Below the pieces are notes generated by a model. That model did no database searches and was not told the DNA's origin. It saw nothing but the letters and a program-made list of their open reading frames with translations. From Adiantum capillus-veneris (taxonomy: Eukaryota; Streptophyta; Polypodiopsida; Polypodiales; Pteridaceae), in assembly GCA_014529385.2 (NCBI GenBank), contig CM043962.1, positions 124,604,470 to 124,668,469 on the forward strand: DNA of 64,000 nt, read 5' to 3'. The translations under genes were made by a program, and so were the position numbers. Shown here in pieces: positions 52,466 through 62,474 of this stretch (its first letter is position 1; every line of letters begins with the position of its first letter).

Positions 52466-54815
52466 ATCACACGAAGGGGGTGGGGAAGTGGACTCTCCTT
52501 TCACATCGCACGTGGACCCCACACCACCAAAGAGTGTCCATGTGGATATCCTGCCAACTTCTTACCAAGAAGGCCCTGTTGAGCTGCCTCCTTCAGAAGT
52601 TCCCTCTAGAGTACCGTTGGTGACAAGTAAAACCACGGGGAGCAACATTGCTTCTACCTCACAAGAAACCGTTAACACGTCGACTCTAGAAGGATTGTTC
52701 ATTAATGATCATTGGACATACGACCTCCACACTGAGGTGTTGACGGATCTACACTCTGGCCACGCCTACCATGTAGCATGGATAGAGATTGTACAATCCA
52801 CCTCTAGTGCCACGAGCATCGAAGATCAACAGAAAATGATCTGTAATGTTATCCATGGCGTTATTCAATCAGAAAGGCAAAACCGAGGGGTAAATATACT
52901 CTCAACTAGCCCCATGAGATTTCTGGATACGAGCAAGGCTCAACAGCCTACTCTATCACAAATGGAGACTCCTCTAATGAGCCCCATGGACCCATCTTAC
53001 GTCATTTCACCTGGGGTCTCTATTCAATCTGAGCCTCCGAGCGACAACTTTAGCTTCCCTAACTTGGCTCAACCCTCTATTAAGAAAAACACAGTGCTCA
53101 CTCCAGGGATAAGCCTGACAGAGAATGTACCGATGACATCTACAATTAGCGCAGTGCCACTACCTAGTGTCGTAGTACCTAATATGGGGCCTCGACCGTA
53201 TGTGCCTCTAGCCCATTATGCACACATGGCCCCCACACCTCCGATTGTACCACTTGCTTATGCTCCTCGAGTGCCGCTCCCTAGCCCTTATCCGAGTGGA
53301 CCTATGCCCGGTTATGTTCCATATCCTGCATGATCATCCACACATATGCCAAGACCGGTACCCGTCCCTCTCCCACATATGATTCCAAGAGTACCTCCAC
53401 CGGCCCTACCTCCTCACATAGGTGACTTGGCAGCGTTTGCTCAAACCATAGGTCGATCTATCGCGGAAAATATGCGTCATGCATCTGATAGAGAGCCTAG
53501 AAGTAAGGCAGTACAAATTGCCAAACTCACGCAAAAATTCAATGGGGACGAAGATGCTAGAAAACACATTGAAGTGTTTGAACAAGTATGTGATTCCTTA
53601 GGGGAACGCAACGAACTAAATAAGTGCAATGCCTTAAGCTTGACATTAAGTGGGAAGGCTGGAGATTGGTATAGAACCCTACGGGTGGACGAGAAAACAA
53701 TCTACCCTACCCTTCGAAGGTTGTTTCTAAAGGAGTACATACGAGAAGGTGTGCTTTGGGGTGTAGCATCTCAGCTACAGAAGGCCGAACATAAGGAAGG
53801 AGAGTTAGTAAGGGACTTCATTAGTCGTCTAAAGCACTTAAACTCTCGCTGCCCTGTAAATGAGCTCTTCAACAATAACCAACTGCTTGATCGATTCATC
53901 CGAGGGTTGAGGAATGAAGGAATCTATAATGGACTAGTGATTAGAGGTATCACAACCTGGGAAGATGTCACTGCCAATGCAATCCAATTAGAGGACAACT
54001 TGATGATAGCAGGCATGAGGGTGTCTACTGACAGGAGATCCACTAGCTCACAAGCCATTCAGTATGAACCCATGACTGCAAAGCCCATTGCCAATGAGCC
54101 AAAGGTATTTGAGACATTCTTGACAGACCTCACCAAGGCAATCCAAGAGTCTCTTAAGGATAATCAACCCCCTCAAAATAGTCACATGTATCCAAGAAGG
54201 GAGCAACAATGGTGTTCCATTTGCTTAGGTCCACATAGCACTAGTGAGTGCCCTACGTTTAGAGTAAAATTTAATGGAACTCGCAACGCATGTGGTAGGT
54301 ATGGTCACCAAGCTAAGGATTGTTTAATGATCAAACGTATGATGGCAAATAGACCACCTGTAGCCTGGACGGATGCACCTCGAGCTCCTGTATTGATGCC
54401 TGCTCCACTTGTTGAGCAACTACCGCAACACATGGTTCCTAGATCTCAAAATGTTGTACAAGCTACACCGCTACCACCTCCTGTGCTAGGACCGCAGCCC
54501 CCGCATCCAAGAATCGCCCCTATGAACCAAGTGGGTTGCGAGCCATCTAATGCTTATGCAGATGGCTGTGAGGAGGAAATAGACACTAGTATTGCCTACG
54601 GACTTGATACATTGGAAGAGTGTCCTATATACTACATGGAAGATTGTTTGGGACAAGTCAAGCCGGTTTATCAAGCTGCTGCTCTCGCATCCAGAGGTCA
54701 AAATATCAACACCCAGGCTAGGAGGCCACCTCTTCAATGCTACGAGTGTGGTGGACCACATCGGGCAGCGGAGTGCCCTATTAGGCTCAAAAGAATGCTG
54801 CACAGATGCAAATGA
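52461..54815 (+). pseudogene. Element X: gag capsid and zinc knuckles
   Basis: One frame broken by a single TGA at 53331-53333. First comes a long Ser/Thr/Pro-rich region, then capsid: LTQKFNGDEDARKHIEVFEQ, LSLTLSGKAGDWYRTL, LRRLFLKEYIREGV, LLDRFIRGLRNEGIYN. Zinc knuckles follow: WCSICLGPHSTSEC, a degenerate one (ACGRYGHQAKDC, first Cys lost) and LQCYECGGPHRAAEC. A frameshift at 54806-54815 (ATGCAAATGA) leads into the last part of gag. Confidence 0.85.
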
Positions 54816-55862
54816 ATCAAGGGAGCACGTCTGCAATGCCAATACTCACATGTAATCGTTGTGGCATAGATCACTTGATTGCCCAATGCCCCTATAACCC
54901 AAATGCGCCTAAAATCAAACCCCTAAATTTGGTCGAAATTGCTAGTGTGACATCGCCAATACCACCCGTCGCACCCGCTTATGCGATTACACGGTCCATG
55001 CTTCAAGGGCCAGGCCATATCCTCGAAGAGAGAGATACCGCGTCAGTTATCCAAGCAAAGAAAAAGAAGACACGAAGGAAGAGGTCGCAGAATACGGGAA
55101 ATTCAAAGCCAAGTTCCAAAACAAACATAGGAACAGGAGATGACCTCGTGTATATGAATGACCTCGAGGATGATTCAGATTCAATCGAGACAATGGAGAC
55201 TAGAACCAATACCACAAAGGGAAAGACCGACAAAGAAAACCGTAACATGGAACCAAATGAAAACCGAATAAGAGAAAACCATAAAGAGCCTCTGAAAACA
55301 CCACAAGTGTTTCCAAATCCAATCCAAGACCCCCAAGATAAACCGCAGGGGCAAAAAGGGAAGAATCGTAAAAAGAAGATTGGGACGTACCCAAACCCAG
55401 TAGACGAGATTGAGCAGGTGAAACATCTAAGAGGTTTAGTGGAGGAGACTCAAAGGAAACTAGAACCAGAACCCATGCATGTCAAAATTCATGACACAGT
55501 GTTTCCCACGCAAGTTCATCCACCCCACATGAACCATAGACCGTTAGCCATATCTAGTATCATCCAAGAAGGGAGTGAGGACGGGACATCAGAAAGTGAG
55601 CATACACCCTTCTTGTTGGAAAGGATGTTTAACGAAGGAATACCTGACCCCATTGAGGAATATGAGATTCCATCCTCACCAGTTCCTAGTCAAGGACCTA
55701 CACCCTGCAAAATGCCAATGAATGTTGCCAAACTAGTGGACTTCATGTCTTCTGAGGTCCGAACCACGATCATAGCAAAGCTGTATGGAGATCCTGAGTT
55801 ATTCCTTGCACTTCGAGCATTCCTTAATAGAGAGCTACGAACGGGATTACCGCAGTTTGCGC
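54806..55862 (+). pseudogene. Element X: gag C-terminal part (cut at the junction)
   Basis: It contains the fourth zinc knuckle LTCNRCGIDHLIAQC, a basic stretch (KKKKTRRKRSQN), an acidic Ser-rich stretch and a helical end (FMSSEVRTTIIAKLYGD, LALRAFLNRELRTG). At about 55862 it runs into RT of Y. In X the protease should follow; that piece (GFHDLDGHES...) is at 18955 on the other strand. Spacing to the protease then matches Y. Confidence 0.8.
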
Positions 55863-56945
55863 AAATGGGGGATTTATGCATATCGAGTTATGCCATTTGG
55901 CCTAACAAATGCACCAACCACTTTCCAGAGGTTAATGACTCACGCTTTCAAGGAATACCTAAGAATATTCTTAGAAATTTACATGGATGACCTATGTGTA
56001 CACTCTCTTCTGCGAGAAGAACATATTGACCATTTGCAAAAAGTCTTTGAAAAGTGCAGAACATATCGAATCTGTCTAAACCCGGAAAAGTGTGTATTTA
56101 TGGTTAAGCAAGGACAAATCTTAGGACACATTGTCTCAAGAAACGGCATAACCACAAACCTGGACAAAGTCAAAGTCATTGTAGACCTACCCAGGCCTAC
56201 TAATGCAAAACAAGTGCAATCCTTCATGGGGCACTGTGGATATTATCGAAGATTCATATACATGTATACGATTATCGCACAACCTTTGTATCGTTTGCTA
56301 GTCAATTTCGAATGGACCAATGAGTGTGAGACTTCATTCCAAAGGCTGAAAGAAAACCTTATATCCGCACCTGTGCTAAAGGCACCAGATTGGGACAAGA
56401 TATTCCATGTGCACATTGATGCTTTGGCATATGCCATTGGTAGCATTCTAGCTCAACCTGGAGACGGAACAATGGATTTTCCAGTTTGTTATGCGAGCCG
56501 ACAGTTAAACAGTGCAGAAAAGAACTACACAACCACCGAAAGGGAAGGGTTAGGAATGATTTATGCTGTGAAGAAATTTCGGCATTATTTGCTTGCAAAC
56601 AAATTTGTGTTCTTCACGGATCATCAAGCTCTTTTATACCTAGTAAATAAACCTTGCAATACAGGGAGAATCGTACGTTGGTTTATTATATTGCTAGAAT
56701 TTGACTTCACAGTGGTGGTCAAAAAGGGGAAAACTCATCTGCGAGCTGATCATCTTTCAAGAATACACAACGGAGAATCCCCTCAAGGGGTAGATGATGA
56801 CATACCAGATGCTTATCTTTTCAACATCGAAATGGCACCCAAATGGTCTCAGGAAATAGTTAGCATTCTATCCTTTGGAAGTGAGTTTGATAATACAGGA
56901 TGTAGAAACAAACAGCGAACAATTCTACAAACAAAAAACTTCTAG
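55863..56945 (+). pseudogene. Element Y: RT palm and RNase H
   Basis: It starts inside RT at KWGIYAYRVMPFGLTNAP. YMDDLCVHS is the catalytic box, and GHIVSRNGITT and GYYRRFIY follow. RNase H: FHVHIDALAYAIGSILAQ, TTTEREGLGMIYAVKKFR, TDHQALLYL, RADHLSRI. The linker LFNIEMAPKWSQEIV begins the first unit of the 126-codon duplication. It ends in a TAG at 56943-56945, in frame with the next ORF. RT fingers (about 80 codons) are missing at the junction. Confidence 0.92.
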
Positions 56946-57640
56946 TTGATAGCAGGACGGCTGTATCATCTTGAATCTGACCTACTCTTACGATTATGTA
57001 TAAATCCAAAAGAATTCAAGTGCTACCTAGAAGAGGCTCATGTCCACGGTTGTGCATTTCATTGTTCAACAGTGAAAACACACCAAAGACTGAAACAATT
57101 AGGAGTTTATTGGCCAACTATGTATGAGGATACACATTCTTACATTACCAATTGTACAGTATGTAGTGCCAAGCGACCAGTGGATCACGCAACATTGTTT
57201 CGGGTGAACATAGCACCTGCATGGAGTCAATATATCATTGACTTTATTACCACCAGGACATTCCCTGAGAACACTACAAGAGCACGGGAGAAAGCTATAG
57301 AGCTGGAAGCTCGTGACTTTCAGTTAATTGGAAATCAACTCTATAAACGGGGCAAGGACAACCAACTCCGAATCTGTGCAAGTGAAAGCAAATACCTGCT
57401 GATTCTAGAACATGCACATAGCGGAGTAAGTGGAGGCCATTTTTCAGGCGATAAGACGGCAAAAATTGTCTTAACTGCAGGAATCTGGTGGCCTACATTG
57501 CACATGGATGCCGAAGAGTTTGTCAAACGTTGTGATGCATGTCAACGCACCAAGGTACCAATCAAAAGAGATGAGATTCCATTAAGGCCAATGATGGGGG
57601 CAAGGGCATTTGCAAAGTGGAGAATTGATTTGTGGGACCT
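56946..57640 (+). pseudogene. Element Y: integrase N-terminus with two tandem H2C2 zinc modules
   Basis: Two H-x6-H-x30-C-x2-C modules lie in one frame: residues H32/H39/C70/C73 (EEAHVHGCAFHC, NCTVC) and H158/H165/C196/C199 (EHAHSGVSGGHF, RCDAC). The offset is exactly 126 residues. The linker motif also repeats at 126 (LFNIEMAPKWSQ and LFRVNIAPAWSQ), as does LIAGRLYHL / LIGNQLYKRG. The second module is closer to that of X and canonical gypsy; the first has lost the GG before the second His. A frameshift near 57635 leads into the core. Confidence 0.88.
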
Positions 57641-59137
57641 ATATCACCCCCTGCATATCGCACCCATACCCAATATATCATTGTGGCTACGGATTATCTC
57701 ACAAAGTGGGTCGAAGCCAAAGCAACACAAAAAGCTGATGCACGCACCACGGCTCAATTTTTGTATGAGAATGTTTTTGTACGTTACGGGTTATCGATAG
57801 AAATTGTCAGTGACCGTGGAACACACTTCCTCAATGAAGTCATTGAATATCTACTAGAGGATTTCATGGTCATACATCAAAAATCAGCACCATACCATCC
57901 ACATGCCAATGGGCAGGCAGAGGCCACAAATAAAACACTATGCACGGTCCTCACTAAAATAGTGTCACATTCAAGGACCGATTGGGATCAGCAGCTACAC
58001 TCAACACTATGGGCATACATGGTAGCTTACAAAACCTCAATAGGAACAACACCATACAACATGGTGTTTGGGCTAAACGCTATACTACCCATAGAGTTTT
58101 TAATCCCAACTCTACGCGTAGCAACAAACTTGGAATGGACAGGGCATGAACTCTCTTCAAGAATTAATGATCTTGAAAAGCTAGATGAACTACGCTTACG
58201 AGCGGTCGCTTCGATCTATGCTAAAAAGAGAAGGCAAAAGGAGTTTTTCGATAAACATGTGCGTACCAAAGAGTTTAAAATAGGAGATTATGTACTTGTT
58301 TATACATTGAAGCAACATGCCAAGAAACTGAAAAAGCGAGGGATGGCACCATTTGTGATTCATGATCTATCACAAAGTGGGGCCGTCAAGCTTGCTACAT
58401 TAGCAGGTGAAGAAATGCCAAACTGGATTAGTGGGTGTCGACTAAGGAGATATCACCTTCCACTCACACAGGAGATGCTCCAACAAATTCATCAAGGAAA
58501 GCAAAGAATGAAAGAAAAAGAGAGAGTAGGGGAGGAAGCTCAAACCGAAGCACAAGAACGCATTGCAAAAAGACGTCTTCTGCAACAACAACAACAAAGT
58601 AAACCACCATTGAGAATCAATGCCATTCGACTCATGAACTTGGAAGAAGACACAGTCGAGCTAATAATTAAAGTCAAGGTGGGCAGTGATCAAGTTGAAT
58701 CACCAGCCTTGCTCGATTCGGGTGCTCAAGCAAATTTGATCTCTTACGGATTATACCAACAGCTCCAAGTCGCAGATCAACTTCATCCTACTCCCCAAGT
58801 GCTGGAAAGTAGCACATCACATCCATTGAAAACATTAGGGTGGATTATATTGCATATACAGTTACATCAATATATTTACCCACACAAATTCTATGTGGTG
58901 ACAGATGAAAGCACACAACAACCAATGCTTCTAGGGCAACCTTGGCAAAAAGCATACAATGTACAAATAGACTGGAAAGCACAGGCGGTCAAAATACAGC
59001 ACGAAAATGAACAGCAGGTGGTTGCTTTTGCTCAAAAGGAACATCCGGATCAAATGCAAGCCATGCAATCACTGGAAACAAATACCAAAGAACAAATACC
59101 CTCAACGATCAACACGAAACCTAATACCAACTACTAG
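57632..59137 (+). pseudogene. Element Y: integrase core, C-terminus and second aspartic protease
   Basis: 501 codons. Core catalytic residues: D21 (VATDYLTKWVEA), D61 (IVSDRGTHF) and E97 (NGQAEATNK). Then LWAYMVAYKTSIG and VFGLNAILP, a tail with KRGMAPFVI in the GPF position, and a Lys/Gln-rich stretch with QQQQQ. The second protease follows: ALLDSGAQANLISYG (D-S-G at 362-364) and MLLGQPWQKAYNVQIDW (434 on). It aligns with the post-integrase protease of X (ALLDTGAKYNLLSYG). It ends in a stop at 59135-59137; the frame continues after it. Confidence 0.9.
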
Positions 59138-59947
59138 CTAACGGCCAACCATGCTCATCACAGATAGGTGAAATCACCGACTACACTGCAAAAATCTAGA
59201 CTACCACAACAAGGTAAACAAGTATGGATGCGGAAGGATAGAAATGCCATGAGGGGGAAAACACAATGTGACAACCGAATTCTAACAAAGCAGATGGTGC
59301 AACCAAAAACCAAGGTAACCAAGAAGATATGGATTCCAAAGAAAATGCTTAGCCAAAACCCTCATGTCACTCACATTTGGATACCAAAGCAAAAGACAAA
59401 GCAAATACCTACGGTACAAGCAACGATGGAAAGTAGACATCTACAGGTCAACCGGGCAAACAAATATAAGTGGGTGCCGATGACAAACCAACAAGGGGCA
59501 AAGTTGGCCGCACCACACTACCAATGGAAAGCCAAGGCCATACGGCCCATAGCTATCACATCCTCCGAAATATCTACGACTCCATCAACAGTGTCGGTAA
59601 CACAGTTGCCTCTAACCAAAAAGACCATTAAACAAAGAGCAGTAGAGTTACAGTTGCTACTTGCCAAGAAAACAGGAAACCTTGACGGCGAATGCCAAAT
59701 CTTGCTTATTCCCTTCTCTTACACAACATTAATTTTTCCATGCATTGACCGAGTATGCATAAAACAGGGCCACATTAATCGGCCACGCATTAGCACGACT
59801 TTTTCAACCTATGCATGGCACATACTCCGAGGCGAAACCTTGTCGTCCATGAGGACTCCGACTAGGAGGGGGGGAGGCATTGTCAATGCGGAACCAATAA
59901 CAGAAATAGCAACTAAGGGCACAATTTTTGACTATTTTCAGGGTTGA
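59138..59947 (+). pseudogene. Element Y: WxPK-repeat tail of pol
   Basis: Same frame as the protease ORF, after stops at 59135 and 59165. Repeated motifs: KQVWMRK, KKIWIPKKMLSQNP, THIWIPKQK and NKYKWVPM. In X the same kind of tail is fused in one ORF with the protease. The rest is Lys/Thr/Gln-rich with no known domain. It ends past the purine tract at 59862-59880, which is read as TRRGGGIV. Confidence 0.6.
59862..59880 (+). other. Internal purine tract of element Y
   Basis: AGGAGGGGGGGAGGCAT near the end of the WxPK frame, followed by TGTCAATGCGG. It lies where X has extra purine tracts (13349-13362 and 13661-13675). It could be a true polypurine tract with an LTR starting at 59881, but the following sequence matches neither LTR of X nor of Y. 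Confidence 0.45.
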
Positions 59948-61470
59948 CGTTTGATTGCGAAATTTTTTGGAGTAACCCAAGTATATATGCCCTTATACAG
60001 CATGAAGCTACAGGAATATGGGGCCAAACGGCAAATTAAGCCCCTAGGTGTGTGTATATATATAGAAATAGCCATTTTTCAGGCAAAATATTGGTAAAAC
60101 GGAGAAAACTGGCCACAAAAATTGCATGAGAGTGTATATAATGTGTAGCGGTGATGTTTGTGATCTATTATGAATTATGGGGATTTTCTGGGTTTGATTT
60201 GCTATTTTCCTTTTAATTTTGCTAATTTTCGGTAGAAAAAATTCAAAAATACAAAAAGCAGGTGAAAAACAGTCGTAATGAAAAACAAAAAATATGGGGA
60301 TGACCAATGACTAAAGAACAACCTATGGTACAGTGGGGGTGCAATTATGAGACTGAAGCAGAAAGTGTGTTTTGGCCAGGTTTTGGCCGAAATGACAAAT
60401 TTTTGGTAAACAGAGCAAATGGAGTCCAAATCAAGAATTTTTTGAGCCTAAACCGCATCTTGCAGAAAGATAGGAGCACATGTCAAATTTCATGAAAAAT
60501 GGTTCGGGGACCTCCATTATAACAATTTTTCACCCCATTTTTAGCTCATTCTCACTATTGACCTTGTGGAGAGAGCTTCTGCCACCTAGAGCGGATCGAC
60601 CTTCCAGCAGCTTCTACGATGCGCACGTCTACCCGACGAGCTCCAAACATGAGAGGTAGGCTCACCACCTTGAGCTTTTCGCGCACGTTTGTCATTCTGT
60701 CGCGAAAACTAGCGTAGAGGTCACACACAAAGCGAGCAGTAGAGACCTACAAGTAGAAATGGCGGCCTAACGGCTAACCCGAAAGCAACAAGACTTCATC
60801 AGCAGGTTACCCTAGTCTAGGAGACCCTTCCTGGATAGCCAATGGCAGTGGGAAAACATCGGGAAAAACCCTAATTCCCAAAAACCCGCAAGAGGCCACC
60901 AAATGGGAAATCGGCGAAACGGCGATCAAATGCTACCAAAATTTACGGGTAGGAGCATATCGACATGCTTGACAAGTCCATATGACCCGCATGACCAAAA
61001 AGTGACCCGAAGCGGCACTAAACCTCAGAAACGACATCAGACAGACAAAGCGTCAAAATGCACTTGTGGCCAAACTGCAAGTCCGTTTGCCACCAAACTT
61101 CACGAGCGGCTTTCCTAGACCATCAACAACCAAGTCCTATGGTGGTGGACCACCACAAATCATCAAAGGTATGTAAACGCCTCCACGGGTGCTTCTAGAG
61201 GGACAAATTGCCAAATGAAGCTCCGGTGAAGCCAAAGTCGACAAAAATCATACGTCAAGGATCCCCAAAGGATTTGGAAGCTATGAAGACCAACATTGAG
61301 GAATTTCATCGCCAAAAAGCACTCCAAAAGTCAGAAAACGGCTCAGAGGCTCTGAAGTCCACACAGGGAGTTTTTACTTACCCAATTGACTTTTTTGTTG
61401 AAATTAGGCTTAAAAGGGACTGAGGGGAGCAAAGGGCAAGCACTGGGAGCACTAACAAGAGAAAAATCAC
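59948..61470 (+). other. Non-coding stretch after pol of element Y
   Basis: No supported gene. TATA-like GTATATATATAG lies at 60053-60064. Several words such as GGCAAAATA--GGTAAA and GGCCA-AAA recur. Short frames here have no motif. Confidence 0.45.
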
Positions 61471-62350
61471 CAGGATACATCCTACGCGTAGGATGTCTCA
61501 AGGGAAATTCTTGGCACAAAACCCAACAATTCTTGCCATGCACATGTTCTGAATGACATTCACAAGCCCTACACCAAATTTCATCACCTTTGGAAGAGAT
61601 TGGACCTCATATGCATGGAAAAACGCAAAGATAGGGCATAAAGGCACTAAAGGGCCATTAACCTACCAAATCTTTTCCAAATCTCATGAAATTTTCACAA
61701 CACATTCACATACACATCAGCCAACTTTCTGTGTGGTCTGGGAGAAAAAATGAAGAAAAAGACATCCTACGCGTAGGATGTCTAATGGACCTTTTGGGCA
61801 TGAAGGAGAAGTTTTGTCATTTCAGAAGTAATAACCTCATCAACAAGAGCCCATATGTCAAGCTTGAAGCCCTTATAATCACTTTTGACCCCCAACACCT
61901 TCAAGATACATTTTTTGAGCCCAAAAACACCTCATAGAGCCCTACATGCATCAAATATTATCCAAATACAAATCCAAGAACATGGCTATGTTCCACAGGT
62001 CAAGGACAACCCACTGATCAAGTTTCATCGAGTTCTGAAGAAAAAGACATCCTACGCGTAGGATGTCTTAAGCTTAGATTTAGATTTTTGTGCAAGAAAT
62101 GACATCATAGGAGCTAATACCATGATGCATTGAGCCCATATACCAAGTTTCAACCCATTTGGACATCAATTGCTTCCCATGATGGACAATCTACCAAAAT
62201 TGTGACTTAAAGCCTAAATCAGCCCAAAAATCCACTTTTTGACATCCAAATTCAAATCCAAGCTTATAACCATGTTCCATGAGCCTTACACTACCTACAA
62301 GTCAAGTATGAACCAGTTCTGAAGAAAAAAACATCCTACGCGTAGGATGT
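61471..62350 (+). repeat. Regular palindrome array (period 284-285 bp)
   Basis: ACATCCTACGCGTAGGATGT, a perfect 20-bp palindrome, occurs unchanged at 61477-61496, 61762-61781, 62047-62066 and 62331-62350, i.e. with spacings 285, 285 and 284. The middle two extend to 24 bp (AG...CT). The sequences between are diverged tandem units: units two and three share AAATCCAAG, CATG-TCCA, TCAAGT and GTTCTGAAGAAAAA just before the palindrome. The same motif and variants occur in the leader of Y (24878-25742). Confidence 0.93.
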
Positions 62351-62474
62351 CTAGATGGATTTTTTTGGGTCAAATTTGCACTGTGAGCACATGCACAGCT
62401 TCACAAGTTCCTTTTGAGCTATGATTTCAATTTTCAAGTCATTTGGATAAGTAAAACTCAGTTTAACAGCTGAT

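Larger units (their letters stand above)
50595..55862 (+). mobile_element. Gypsy element X, 5' half (5' LTR to end of gag)
   Basis: 5' LTR, Asp-tRNA-type primer site, leader, and gag with four zinc knuckles. It breaks off between gag and protease at about 55862, where RT of Y begins. The LTR equals that at 10765-11330 on the opposite strand and the flank CATGT (50590-50594) equals the flank of that LTR. This is therefore the missing 5' part of the element at 10765-18955. Confidence 0.88.

Noticed and set aside
54806-54815. Programmed frameshift between gag frames in X
   Set aside because: The frame change falls between two zinc knuckles that are in one frame in Y, so it is most likely a mutation.
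18956-55863. Homologous recombination between X and Y as the cause of the inversion
   Set aside because: The breakpoints lie between gag and protease in X but inside RT in Y, so they are not at aligned positions; only a few bases of possible microhomology are visible.
59881-60660. LTR starting TGTCAATGCGG after a purine tract
   Set aside because: A purine tract precedes it, but I found no second copy, no clear primer site downstream, and no match to the LTRs of X or Y. It is kept only as an alternative reading of the purine-tract feature.
61477-62350. CRISPR array
   Set aside because: Repeats are palindromic and regularly spaced, but spacers are about 265 bp, related to each other, and the context is plant retrotransposons.
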